Part shown: in pieces, positions 43,577-52,426 of the stretch
Position numbering within the stretch: the first letter of the stretch is position 1
How the letters are laid out: every line of letters starts with the position of its first letter
Origin: Vicinamibacterales bacterium
GTDB lineage: Bacteria; Acidobacteriota; Vicinamibacteria; Vicinamibacterales; UBA2999
Length of the DNA stretch: 64,000 bases
Assembly (NCBI GenBank): GCA_041394705.1
Contig: JAWKHS010000007.1
Span: 248,001-312,000 of the forward strand
Reading direction: 5' to 3'
Program-made: the position numbers and the translations under genes
Notes under the pieces: generated by a model
Told to the model about the DNA's origin: nothing
The model's database searches: none
What the model saw: only the letters and a program-made list of their open reading frames with translations

Positions 43577-43790
43577 GCCAGTTGCGTTGGCGGGGTGTTC
43601 GGTCGGCGGCGACTATGAGTCGTCGTCGCGCGGAGATCCGACACTCGCACCGGGAGTGCGGGCGACACGCACTGTAGGGGCTGGGGGTCCCCAGAAATGC
43701 TGTGGACGGCAGGACGAGTCGCCGGGAGGTGCGAGTGTCCGACGCGACTCATCGGAGCCGACGACTGGACGCCCCGCCGACGCAACTGGC
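43577..43790 (+). repeat. 214-bp hairpin-forming interspersed element, copy B
   Basis: Inverted partner of 39397-39610. Ends GCCAGTTGCGTTGGC and GCCGACGCAACTGGC are inverted repeats with one mismatch; inner arms (ATGAGTCG...CTCGCACC at about 43615 and its complement ending at 43752) and a central CTGGGG/CCCCAG stem (43681-43694) make the whole unit one long imperfect hairpin. Confidence 0.85.
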
Positions 43791-43820
43791 CTCCGGGGCG
43801 AGGGGGCGGCGCGCGGTGAG

Positions 43821-45449
43821 TCAGCGCAGACGGTAGACGCGCACGGTGCCGCCCTCGTCGGTGGAGGTGAGGACGCCAGTCACGTCGCCTCGCCGTTCCA
43901 GTCCGTCCACCACGGCCGCGAACGCCTCGGGCGAGGGATAGAACGCTTCGTGCACGACGAGATACCTCGCCCCGGCGTTCCGCAGGGCCACGAGCGCGCG
44001 GTCGTCCGGGAACGCGCTGGCGCGTTCGATCAGCAGCAGGTAGTCCGGCGGATAGAACCCGCTGTAGCCGTTCAGGAGCGCGTGCCGGTGGTACTGCGCG
44101 AAGTACAGGAAGTCGGCTTCGGGGCCCGGCAGCCTGGCCGCGCGCGGCATCGGCAGATGGGCGATCACGGTTGGCGGCAGTGTGGACAGCCACGCGTACA
44201 CGGGAGGGGCCTCGCGGGGCATGCGGCGGACGGGCACCACCGCGGCGGACTCGGCGACGATGCCGGCCAGGATCGCGACGGCCACGACGGCGGCGACGCC
44301 CGGTGCGGACAGCACGCGTAGCACCTGCGCCGTGCCCACGGCCGCGAGCAGCGCCAGGCCCATCAGGGCCAGCATGCCGAAGCGCGCGGGCACGCGGAGT
44401 CCGCGGTAGGGCGACAGCAGCCGCAGCCAGGGATACGTCCAGCCGTTGACGCCCCGTGACGCGTCGACGGCGACGGCCGTCGTGACCACCAGCGCTGCCA
44501 CCCACGGCGCTGCCGGGGCCGTCAGCGCGCCGGCGGCCAGGCCCGTGCCCAGAAGCCCGGGGAAGAGACGCGTTTCGGGGAGTCCGGTGTCGGTCCATCC
44601 CCACACGCGGTTGGCGGCGGGTGAGGTGGCGTAGCTGGCCAGGCTCGCGCTGTAGCGGGTCACCTCCACCTCGCCCCGATCACCTACCAGCCGGCGCGCC
44701 CGCGCGAACGGCGCCGCGTAGATCGCCACGATCAGCGCCGCGACGGCCACACCGGCGAGCGTCCGGACCACCGTGCGCCGAGGCACGGCGCCCCGGCGCC
44801 GCAGCCACTCCACGCCAGCCAGGATCGGCCACAGCGTGAACAGGAACACGCCGAAGTAGATGCCGCCCATGATCTGCCCCACCATGGCGGCGCAGAGCGC
44901 GAGCGGCGCGCGCGGGCGGCCCTCGAACGCACGCACCGTCGCCAGCACGGCCAGCGGCAGGAACGGCGTCCAGAGCGACTCCAGGTGGAACACGTGCTCC
45001 AGCCGCGCGGGCGCGCCCGTGAACATCGCGGCGGCAACCAGCGCGCCCCAGCGGCTGTTGCTGATGGCCCGGGCGCAGGCGTACATCGCAAGTCCCGAGG
45101 CGATGGTGCTCGCCCAGAAGACGAGCGAGTACGCGATCACGGGAGGCAGGCCCGCCCACAGGAAGGGCGCGGTGACGGCCGCCGGCAGGAGGATCGGGTC
45201 CGACAGCAACTGCACGCCGGTGGCCGGGTAGAAGATGTTCGCGTCGAACAGGCCCGGCGTCTGTCCCGCGAGGCTGCGGGCCCAGGTGTAGAGCCGCCAG
45301 ACGGAGAAGAGCGGATCCTGATGGGCGGGCACGAGCCACGGGCTCGTCGCGAGCGGCCAGGTGGAGGCCACCGCCGTCGCCACGACCACCGCCAGCGCCA
45401 GGCTCCATTCCCCGACGCGGCTTCGGCTCGTTGGACGGGCCCCGCTCAC
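43821..45449 (-). CDS. Multi-spanning membrane protein, GT-C glycosyltransferase-like
   Basis: 542 residues from GTG 45449, coupled to the MerR stop by GTGA. About ten to eleven membrane helices. The first outer loop holds HQDPLFSVWRLYTWA, the D/E-containing loop typical of GT-C and related DUF proteins, and the last ~120 residues form a soluble domain (VIAHLPMPRAARLPG, HALLNGYSGFYPPDYLLLIE). Similar acidobacterial proteins are annotated only as membrane proteins. It may transfer sugars from lipid carriers outside the membrane; unproven. Last gene of the thiO operon. Confidence 0.7.
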   Translation of the reverse strand: MSGARPTSRSRVGEWSLALAVVVATAVASTWPLATSPWLVPAHQDPLFSVWRLYTWARSLAGQTPGLFDANIFYPATGVQLLSDPILLPAAVTAPFLWAGLPPVIAYSLVFWASTIASGLAMYACARAISNSRWGALVAAAMFTGAPARLEHVFHLESLWTPFLPLAVLATVRAFEGRPRAPLALCAAMVGQIMGGIYFGVFLFTLWPILAGVEWLRRRGAVPRRTVVRTLAGVAVAALIVAIYAAPFARARRLVGDRGEVEVTRYSASLASYATSPAANRVWGWTDTGLPETRLFPGLLGTGLAAGALTAPAAPWVAALVVTTAVAVDASRGVNGWTYPWLRLLSPYRGLRVPARFGMLALMGLALLAAVGTAQVLRVLSAPGVAAVVAVAILAGIVAESAAVVPVRRMPREAPPVYAWLSTLPPTVIAHLPMPRAARLPGPEADFLYFAQYHRHALLNGYSGFYPPDYLLLIERASAFPDDRALVALRNAGARYLVVHEAFYPSPEAFAAVVDGLERRGDVTGVLTSTDEGGTVRVYRLR

Positions 45450-45952
45450 GCGCCGGGTGCCGGACGAACGGGCCGCCGGCGGACCGGCGCCGAGGGACCC
45501 TTGGCGCGGCCGCCGTGCTCGCGCGCCGTGAGGCGCCTGAGCCGGGGCTCCTGGCCGAGCACGAGCAGCGGCTGCCGCGGGTTCTCGAGCAGGTTGAAGT
45601 ACTCACCCGTGGTGGTGCGGGCGTAGATGTCGTCGCCATCGACGAAGAGCGTCACCGCGCTGCCATCCTCGATGGCCTCGAACAGGCGGACCTTGAAGCG
45701 GGTCCGCAGCGCCGCGAGAAGCCGGCGGATGCGCCCCACCGTGAACCCGCGACGACGCAGATCGGCGAGCACCATGAGCTCCAGGAGCTCGATCGGCGTG
45801 TAGCGCCGCTCGGTGTAGCCGCCGGCCTCGGTCTTGTGCGTCGGCACGGAGGGCGGGAAGACGCCGCGCCGATCCCACCACTGGAGCTGGCGGGCGGTGA
45901 GCCCGGTGAGCGCGGCCACCTCACGCGAGGAGTAGTGGCCCTTGAGCTTCAC
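45446..45952 (-). CDS. MerR-family transcriptional regulator
   Basis: 168 residues from GTG 45952. N-terminal winged helix: YSSREVAALTGLTARQLQWWDRRGVFPPS, then GGYTERRYTPIELLELMVLADLRRRG and a dimerisation helix. The C-terminal part (LFVDGDDIYARTTTGEYFNLL) is an atypical small domain with no metal-binding cysteines, so the ligand is unknown. Coupled on both sides by GTGA overlaps. Confidence 0.85.
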   Translation of the reverse strand: MKLKGHYSSREVAALTGLTARQLQWWDRRGVFPPSVPTHKTEAGGYTERRYTPIELLELMVLADLRRRGFTVGRIRRLLAALRTRFKVRLFEAIEDGSAVTLFVDGDDIYARTTTGEYFNLLENPRQPLLVLGQEPRLRRLTAREHGGRAKGPSAPVRRRPVRPAPGA

Positions 45953-46233
45953 CGCGCGGCCTCGTCGGCCGACGCGGCGCCGTCGAAGTCCAGCGAGGTG
46001 AGGCCGCCGGCGCTGTGCGTGGAGAAGGACACCACGACGCGGCGATAGTGGATCTCGACATCCGGGTGGTGGTCCGCGGCCTCGGCCGGCGCCACCAGTC
46101 GGGTCACGAACGCCACGGCGTCGGGGAAGCCGGCGAACTCGAACGTCTTCACGATGGCGGCGCCCGAGCGCCGCCAGCCGGGCAGGCCGGCGAGCCGTTC
46201 GCGAATCTCGTCGTCACCGAGGAGTGTGGCCAT
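45949..46233 (-). CDS. Pterin-4a-carbinolamine dehydratase
   Basis: 94 residues from ATG 46233 (GTG 46245 is an alternative). The active-site pattern is present: AEAADHHPDVEIHYRRVVVSFSTHSAGGLTSLD, preceded by LPGWRRSGAAIVKTFEF. Normally regenerates tetrahydrobiopterin after aromatic amino acid hydroxylases, or acts in molybdopterin or folate chemistry. No hydroxylase gene is in the window. Stop overlaps the MerR start. Confidence 0.9.
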   Translation of the reverse strand: MATLLGDDEIRERLAGLPGWRRSGAAIVKTFEFAGFPDAVAFVTRLVAPAEAADHHPDVEIHYRRVVVSFSTHSAGGLTSLDFDGAASADEAAR

Positions 46234-46257
46234 GCGGGTGGGCACCCGAAGGCCAGT

Positions 46258-47391
46258 CTACAGCCGGCCGGCGCGCGACGGGGCCAGGAGCGGCAGGGCC
46301 GGATCGGCGGTCGAGCCGGTGATCAGGCCGGCCACGAGGGTGGCCGTCAGCGGCGCCAGCAGCGCGCCGTTCCTGAAGTGGCCGCAGGCGTACACGAGTC
46401 CCGGCAGCACGGCGGACGGGCCGATGAACGGGAGGCTGTCGTCGGTCCCGGGGCGCAGCCCGGCCCGCGCCTCGACGAAGGTGGCGCCGGCGAGCCCGGG
46501 CGCCAGGGCGACGGTCCTGGCCAGGAGGCCGCTCACGCCGGCCGCCGTCGGCCGCTCGTCGAACCCCACCTCTTCGGACGTCGCGCCCACGTAGACGGTG
46601 CCATCGGCCCACGGCACCAGGTACACGTCGGCCCCCCACAGGACGTGCCCGACCGCGCCGGGCGCGGTCTTGATGTGGAGGAGCTGCCCGCGGACCGGGC
46701 GGACGGGCGGGGCGACGGCGCCGTCCGGCGCGAGCGCGCAGCTCCACGATCCGGCGGCCAGCACGACGTGCGTGGCTCGCAGTTCGCCCTGCGTGGTCCT
46801 GACGAGCACGCGGTCGGCATCACGCTCCACCGCGGTCACGGTCAGGCCGGTCTGGACCCGCGCGCCGGCGGCAATCGCGGCGCCCGCCGACGCGGCCGTC
46901 AGCGCCGGCACGTTCACGACGGCGTGGGACGGAATCTTCAGCGCGCCGACCACATGCGGGCCGAGCACCGGCTCCAGCGCGCGAGCCCGGGCGCCGTCCA
47001 TCCACGCCGCCGCCACGCCGGCCGCTTCCAGCGTCGCCGCCGACTGCCGCAGCCGGGCCACGTCGGCGTCGTCCACGGCGATCTCCAGCGTGCCGGCCCG
47101 GCGGAACTCCACCGCGATGCCCGAGCGTGCGACCACCGTGCGGACGAACGCCTCGTAGGCGTCCAGCGACCGGAGCCCGAGTGTGCGGAGCGCGGTGGAG
47201 TGATGGCCCTCCACCCACGGCGCCAGGATGCCGGCCGACGCCTGCGACGCGCCGGCGCCGGGGCGCCGCATGTCGAGCACCAGCACGCGGTGTCCGGCCG
47301 AGGCCAGCTCGAAGGCCACGGCGGCGCCGACCACGCCGGCCCCGATGACGACGACATCCGGATCCGAATGTGACACGCCGGTACTGTACAT
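46258..47391 (-). CDS. thiO: Glycine oxidase ThiO-like FAD-dependent oxidoreductase
   Basis: 377 residues from ATG 47391. DAO-family Rossmann start DVVVIGAGVVGAAVAFELASAG, GASQASAGILAPWVEG typical of ThiO, and the ending ARAGLRPGTDDSLPFIG, ACGHFRNGALLAPLTA. ThiO oxidises glycine to iminoacetate for thiazole synthesis. No thiazole genes are adjacent. The first 13-14 codons coincide with a 43-bp repeat whose second copy lies 5 kb upstream, so the coding sequence is intact but separated from its former promoter region. Confidence 0.85.
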   Translation of the reverse strand: MYSTGVSHSDPDVVVIGAGVVGAAVAFELASAGHRVLVLDMRRPGAGASQASAGILAPWVEGHHSTALRTLGLRSLDAYEAFVRTVVARSGIAVEFRRAGTLEIAVDDADVARLRQSAATLEAAGVAAAWMDGARARALEPVLGPHVVGALKIPSHAVVNVPALTAASAGAAIAAGARVQTGLTVTAVERDADRVLVRTTQGELRATHVVLAAGSWSCALAPDGAVAPPVRPVRGQLLHIKTAPGAVGHVLWGADVYLVPWADGTVYVGATSEEVGFDERPTAAGVSGLLARTVALAPGLAGATFVEARAGLRPGTDDSLPFIGPSAVLPGLVYACGHFRNGALLAPLTATLVAGLITGSTADPALPLLAPSRAGRL

Positions 47392-47393
47392 CG
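47351..47393. repeat. 43-bp direct repeat, left copy (thiO 5' end)
   Basis: Matches 52342-52384 at 40 of 43 positions in the same orientation; includes the core TCCGGATCCGAATG and ACACGCCGGTACTGTACA. Contains the thiO start codon. It bounds the transferred 5-kb segment on the left. Confidence 0.88.
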
Positions 47394-47732
47394 TAGCCGG
47401 ACCGGCGCCGCCAATCCCAAGGGATCAGCTCCTCGTCTGGCTACTAGACTAGCCGGCCTCAACGGTGTCGTCCTCCAACCGATCCACGCCACTCATGTTC
47501 CTCGAATGAATAGCCCGCTCGGTTTGACCTCTCGCAGCGTTGGTTCGCAGCGGCCAGTTCGAGGCAACCGCGCAAGAGTCGAAGGATCTGGGGGTCGAAG
47601 GTATTCAGCGAGCCGCTCGACATTTGTCTTGCCTCCGCATCGCGACACAGACGGCTGTCGACAGCAATTCTTCATTGAACTAGACTCTCCCTTCCCCTAA
47701 CAGCGAGAATGGCGCCATTTAAGGGTAAGCAC
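47394..47732. other. Non-coding left end of the 5-kb segment
   Basis: 339 bases without a convincing gene. Contains an imperfect palindrome GGCTA/TAGCC (47439-47454). A 60-residue minus-strand frame at 47493-47675 has no start site and is not recognised. The last bases hold AAGGGTAAGC, the ribosome binding site for the next gene. Confidence 0.5.
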
Positions 47733-49856
47733 ATGCGCTCAGCTACGTCTTGCACCGCCGCGGGCCGCGGGCTACTGCCCGTGCTCTCCATATCACTCCT
47801 GCTTCAGTTCTCTACCCACGCGACTGCTGGGCAGACTATCACTGTGGACGCCGTCGGCGTTCAGGCGCGGCGCTGTGAACTGGCCGGTGTTGCCCGTACC
47901 GACTGCGCGGCCTTCGCCACCGGATACTTCGTGTTCGAAATCACCGGCGGACCAGACCCGCTCAACAACCTCCGGCTCCAAGACTGGAGCATCTCAACCG
48001 GCTCTGATCTTGGCGGACAGATTCCTGGCTTTTCCTATACGTCGCTGAATACCTGGGCCATTTGCCATCAATGCGCGATCGGGATCGGTGGCGGAAACCA
48101 ATCCACGCTCCTGAGCGGTGTCATGTCGCTTGCCGACGGGCCGTGGACTCTTGAGCCTGATGGCTCGTATTCGTCTACTGGCACGCGAGTCTTCGGAATC
48201 TTCTTTGCCGTGAATCTCTCACTGCCGAGTACTCCTGTCGGATTCTGGTCCGAATCTCTGCTCGATCAGCACGCGCCACCTGGCAGTTCCGGCTACATCT
48301 TCAAGCGCTACTTCGAATCCGGCGCGCTCGCGGCTCGTCTATACGATCCGACGGTCGCGCTCTTGGACTCAGCAAGTCTGGCGGCTGGCCCGTCTGCGCC
48401 GGCGTGCTCGACGTTAGACGCGATTACTGCCAAGGTCGCTGGCGCCGCCACGGACGGTGTGTCGCAAGTAGTTCTTCGAATCAACGGGCTCAGCAAGGAC
48501 GAGCAGTTCTCCATCGGACTGGTCAACGGCGCCGGTAGCGAAACCGGCTGGATCGGCCTCCCCGGAGCAACGCCCACGCAGTCGGTCGTGACTGCACGTG
48601 CCACTTGTCCTGATGTAAGCGGCGGGTGGGTCGCGTACGCCACATATCGAGCACCCATTGACTTCGCGTGGTCCACTGCGCAGCAGTCGTTGGCGTTCCG
48701 AACGATTCAGATTGACGCGAAGTCTCCACAAAGCAACAAGGTGTCTGTCGATGTGACCGTATTGCGCCCCCCCCTTGTCATGGTTCATGGCTTCAACACG
48801 GACGACCCCAATACATGGCAAGATTTCAGTCCGTTTGATGGCGACGGCACACCGATACGCCGCGTATTTCACGCCAACTACGGCAACTACCTTCTCGACG
48901 AGGGCCTGAGCGTTGACCGGCTGGATGGCAACCCAGGCTCGTTTGACAAAGTGCGCCGAAGTCATCTGAGTTTTGTCGATAACTGGAACATTGTCGCCCA
49001 GCAATCCAGCGATTTCATCGATCAGTTTGCGCAGGGCAGCAATCCGGCTAGCGCGAGAGTGGTCGCAACACAGGCCGATTTCGTCGCGCACAGCATGGGA
49101 GGGCTCGTTCTCAGATTCTGGGCCCTGCAGCCGGCGTACCGACAGCACGCCGAGGGCCATGGGTATATCCATAAGCTCGTCACGATCGGAACTCCTCACC
49201 TAGGTACTCCGCAAGCCACCCTGAGTCTAGAATCTGAAGCCTCTTGTTCTCGAGGTCTTGCAGCGTATTTCTCCCGCACATATTCGTTTTCGACAGCCGA
49301 TCTCGTGACAACTACTGGCCACACCTACCCTGGCCGGCCAGGAGCGGCCAAAGCAATGGAGGGTGACGGGACGGGAGCGTTTCTCAGTGTTCCTTTGCAG
49401 TTGATAAGGAATGACTATGGCGGCGTGCCCATCGCGACGGTAGGTGGCGACATAACGCCTGTTGAGTTCAATATCGACTATCAATTTGGCGCTTCAGCCT
49501 TTATACGCTTGGCGTGTGTGACGCTGAATCCCCTGCACAGCGACCCGGTCGCCCGACGCTTCTATTCAGGCTTGTTTCGCACCACCTTTGATCCAACGAT
49601 TCGTCCAGGATTCGACGGTACCGGCCAGGCAAGCAGAAGCGATGGCTCAGTGCCGCTCACGAGCGCACTGATGAACTCGTCCGTGTCGACGTGCATCGCC
49701 CCACACTGCTTTGCTGGCATGGCGCATAGCTCCGGCATCGCAATGTTCTTTTTTCCCACGAACATCAGTCTTCTTGACTCCGTGGGGGCTTCAGCGCGGG
49801 TCCAAGAGCTGTTAGAGTCTCCCGTCACAGACTTGTCGACCTGGAGCGTCCGGTGA
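47733..49856 (+). CDS. Secreted lipase-like alpha/beta hydrolase
   Basis: 707 residues from ATG 47733, nine bases after AAGGG (ATG 47709 would add eight). Signal peptide MRSATSCTAAGRGLLPVLS...ATAGQ. The first ~330 residues are a beta-rich exported domain with several cysteines; then PPLVMVHGFNTDDPNTWQ, ADFVAHSMGGLVLRFWAL (nucleophile serine) and LVTIGTPHLGTPQ, the pattern of bacterial lipases and PGAP1-like hydrolases. A histidine near FAGMAHSSG could complete the triad. GC is visibly lower than in flanking genes. Stop overlaps the next start by GTGA, so the two are coupled. Confidence 0.8.
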   Translation: MRSATSCTAAGRGLLPVLSISLLLQFSTHATAGQTITVDAVGVQARRCELAGVARTDCAAFATGYFVFEITGGPDPLNNLRLQDWSISTGSDLGGQIPGFSYTSLNTWAICHQCAIGIGGGNQSTLLSGVMSLADGPWTLEPDGSYSSTGTRVFGIFFAVNLSLPSTPVGFWSESLLDQHAPPGSSGYIFKRYFESGALAARLYDPTVALLDSASLAAGPSAPACSTLDAITAKVAGAATDGVSQVVLRINGLSKDEQFSIGLVNGAGSETGWIGLPGATPTQSVVTARATCPDVSGGWVAYATYRAPIDFAWSTAQQSLAFRTIQIDAKSPQSNKVSVDVTVLRPPLVMVHGFNTDDPNTWQDFSPFDGDGTPIRRVFHANYGNYLLDEGLSVDRLDGNPGSFDKVRRSHLSFVDNWNIVAQQSSDFIDQFAQGSNPASARVVATQADFVAHSMGGLVLRFWALQPAYRQHAEGHGYIHKLVTIGTPHLGTPQATLSLESEASCSRGLAAYFSRTYSFSTADLVTTTGHTYPGRPGAAKAMEGDGTGAFLSVPLQLIRNDYGGVPIATVGGDITPVEFNIDYQFGASAFIRLACVTLNPLHSDPVARRFYSGLFRTTFDPTIRPGFDGTGQASRSDGSVPLTSALMNSSVSTCIAPHCFAGMAHSSGIAMFFFPTNISLLDSVGASARVQELLESPVTDLSTWSVR

Positions 49857-52330
49857 GATGGCTGAGGACAGCGTTGGCCTTGTCTTGCGTCGCGGCCGCT
49901 TTGCCCTCGTCAAGTCTGGCGCAAACATCTCCAACGTTGGCGATCGTCGCACCCACACCTGGCACTATCGTTAGGCGCGGCGACATTGTTGACGTCCGGC
50001 TGGCGGTTACCGGTGGAGCGACGGTTTCGGAAATCTCAGTCGCCGGTGACGGTTTGGAGACCACAGTACTCGCGCCGGCCACAGGTAGCCTGCAGGCTCA
50101 GGTAAGAGTTGCGCCCAAGGCGATCGCAGGGCCATTCGAGCTCCGCGCTGTGGCTGCAATGTCGAGCGGGACACTGGTCGTGGCTCAGCCCATCTTGGTC
50201 GTAGTTGAGGGAGAAGTCGCATCAGCGCTTAGGGTCGATTCGACTCTGCGATTCACATATGTCGGCGAGTTCCGACCTCTCCGAATACGTGCCGTCACGA
50301 GTGGCGGCCTGGAGCACCTGCAGCCGTCGGGCCTGCTGTATTCGACGGCGGATCCCAGCGTAGCAACCGTGAGCACCGGAGGTGTGGTGACCGCTCGATC
50401 GCACGGCAGCACTGTGATCGCCGTGAGATATCCACAACCCGCTGGTGACGTCTCTGCCATCGTCTCCGTCACCGTTCAGGCCGCTCTTCCTGGAGACTTG
50501 GATGGCGATGGTCGCATCACTGCGGATGACCGGGCCACCCTGGCGGGCTGGGCGGGAGCCCCAGTGGTTGTGCCTCACGACGGTCGCGACCTCAACAACG
50601 ACGGGATAATTGATCAGCGAGATGTTGCCGTTCTCCAGTCGGCCTGCCTGCCTGCTTGTGTGGAACCGACGGCTGCCGGGGACGCGTACACTGTCGTTTC
50701 CGGGCAGGTTCTTGCGGTTCCACCACCAGGGGTGCTCTCGAATGATAAGGCGAATAGCACTTCGGTTCTCCGAGCGACGCTGTCAAATGTGCCCAATGCC
50801 GGCTCCTTGACTCTCAACCCCGATGGGTCCTTCACTTTCGTCCCGTCGGCCGGTTATGTCGGCGTCGATTCATTTCGATACCGGCCCAGCACTCTGTTGG
50901 GCGGCGTGGGCGGTGAGGCGACGGTGACGATCGGGGTCACACCGCAGCCGCCGACTACGGTCGACGACGTGTATGCGTCCGTTGCCGGCGTCGACCTGAA
51001 CGTGGCGGCACCTGGCGTCCTCGGAAACGATATCGCCAACGGTCCCGGTGTATTAGTTGCTTCGTTAGTGGCGGGACCGAGTCATGGAGCCGTAACGCTC
51101 AGTTCGTCAGGGGCGTTCCTGTACCGGCCATCTGCGGGGTTCGTTGGCCTAGACAGCTTTCAGTATCGAGCAGTGAATGGCGCCTCAGCTGGTGCGGCCG
51201 CCGTCGTCAGGATTTCACTCCTTCCCCCTGCGCCTCCCAGTTCTGCGCCTGATGCGTTCGCGACGATTACAGGCTCGCCCCTGGTCGTCGCACCGCCCGG
51301 AGTGCTTGGAAACGACAATGCCAACGGCGGCGGCCAGATGCGAGCGGTGCTCACATCAACGAGTCGGTTTGGCGCGACGACACTGGGAGCCGATGGTTCC
51401 TTCACGTACATTCCCGACGCTGGCTTTGTCGGCACGGACGCCTTCCACTACCGTTCAAGTACTACCCTCGGTGGCAACGGCAATGAAACGACCGTTTCGA
51501 TCAGTGTGGCAAAGGCCACACCTCAGGCTCCTGGCGCAGTTCGAGTCGCTCGAGTCGACGGAACGGCGACTATCATTGCTTGGAGCGCGCCACCCGCTGG
51601 CCCCGCGCCTTTGGGTTATCTACTGGAAGGGGGTTTCGCTCCGGGCCAGACACTCGGTGTCATTCCGCTTGGTGTGACAGAGGCAATGCCTCTCGATCTG
51701 CCAGCCGGAGTTTACTACCTCCGGCTTAGAACGCTGACCGCGGTCGGCCAGAGTCAGCCTTCCAGCGAACTTGTCCTGAGGGTTCGACCCGGTAGTCCGC
51801 CGTCGCCTCCGGAGGGACTACTTGGCATTGCGGTTGGCAGCTCGATGGCGTTGGCATGGAGACCGACATTTGAAGGCGGAGTCCCCGGGAACACGTTTCT
51901 CGACGTTTCTGGACCAGTCAGCGGATCTTTCTCGATCGGGAGTGTAGATCGCTTTGAGTTCTCACCTGTCCCTGCAGGGGTGTACACGTTTTCTGTTCGG
52001 TCGACCAACGTCTTTGGCACGAGCCCTCCGTCTAATAGCGTTACGTTGACGTTTCCGGCAACATGTAACAGTGCCCCAAGCGCGCCAACTAGGTTACGCT
52101 CCTACGTCCAAGGCCGAGAACTTACCGTGTTCTGGGATCCGCCCTTGGTTGGCTCCGCTCCTACGTCGTATTTATTGACGGCGACCGGTAGCATTAGCGG
52201 CTCAGCGTCGGTGACTGGACGGGTACTTCGTGCAGTCGTACCGCCCGGGACCTACGGTCTATCAGTGGCGGCCGTCAACACCTGTGGACGGAGTGCATCA
52301 ACGCCGACAATGTCTGTCGTTGTCCCCTAG
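49853..52330 (+). CDS. Secreted protein with dockerin-like, cadherin-like and FN3 domains
   Basis: 825 residues from GTG 49853, coupled to the lipase-like gene. Signal peptide to about residue 24. In order: an Ig-like N-terminal region, a Big-2-like repeat (YSTADPSVATVSTGGVVTA), a dockerin-type I pair of Ca-binding loops (DLDGDGRITADD, DLNNDGIIDQRD), three cadherin-like/VCBS repeats (each with PGVLGND or PGVLSND and DSFRYR), then three FN3 units. Dockerins normally bind cohesins, none of which is seen here. Likely a surface or secreted partner of the hydrolase. Confidence 0.82.
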   Translation: MRWLRTALALSCVAAALPSSSLAQTSPTLAIVAPTPGTIVRRGDIVDVRLAVTGGATVSEISVAGDGLETTVLAPATGSLQAQVRVAPKAIAGPFELRAVAAMSSGTLVVAQPILVVVEGEVASALRVDSTLRFTYVGEFRPLRIRAVTSGGLEHLQPSGLLYSTADPSVATVSTGGVVTARSHGSTVIAVRYPQPAGDVSAIVSVTVQAALPGDLDGDGRITADDRATLAGWAGAPVVVPHDGRDLNNDGIIDQRDVAVLQSACLPACVEPTAAGDAYTVVSGQVLAVPPPGVLSNDKANSTSVLRATLSNVPNAGSLTLNPDGSFTFVPSAGYVGVDSFRYRPSTLLGGVGGEATVTIGVTPQPPTTVDDVYASVAGVDLNVAAPGVLGNDIANGPGVLVASLVAGPSHGAVTLSSSGAFLYRPSAGFVGLDSFQYRAVNGASAGAAAVVRISLLPPAPPSSAPDAFATITGSPLVVAPPGVLGNDNANGGGQMRAVLTSTSRFGATTLGADGSFTYIPDAGFVGTDAFHYRSSTTLGGNGNETTVSISVAKATPQAPGAVRVARVDGTATIIAWSAPPAGPAPLGYLLEGGFAPGQTLGVIPLGVTEAMPLDLPAGVYYLRLRTLTAVGQSQPSSELVLRVRPGSPPSPPEGLLGIAVGSSMALAWRPTFEGGVPGNTFLDVSGPVSGSFSIGSVDRFEFSPVPAGVYTFSVRSTNVFGTSPPSNSVTLTFPATCNSAPSAPTRLRSYVQGRELTVFWDPPLVGSAPTSYLLTATGSISGSASVTGRVLRAVVPPGTYGLSVAAVNTCGRSASTPTMSVVVP

Positions 52331-52341
52331 GCCCGTTCGCG

Positions 52342-52384
52342 ACGACGTCCGGATCCGAATGAGACACGCCGGTACTGTACACCG
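52342..52384. repeat. 43-bp direct repeat, right copy
   Basis: Second copy of 47351-47393, starting 12 bp after the stop of the dockerin/FN3 gene. Read on the minus strand it encodes the first 13 codons of thiO from a GTG (52382-52384), then leaves the thiO sequence. Confidence 0.88.
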
Positions 52385-52426
52385 GCGGTCACGCCGCTCG
52401 CGGGCGCCCGTCCGCCCGCCGCGCGC

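Noticed and set aside
39397..43790. 214-bp elements considered as attC sites
   Set aside because: Their ends read GTT...AAC, the wrong way round for R''/R' boxes, and they lack L boxes at the right spacing.
47493..47675. 60-residue minus-strand frame in the left end of the 5-kb segment
   Set aside because: No ribosome binding site, no recognisable family, short; kept only as a note.
47394..52384. Search for an integrase or transposase inside the 5-kb segment
   Set aside because: Both genes there are secreted proteins; no recombinase motif was seen on either strand.
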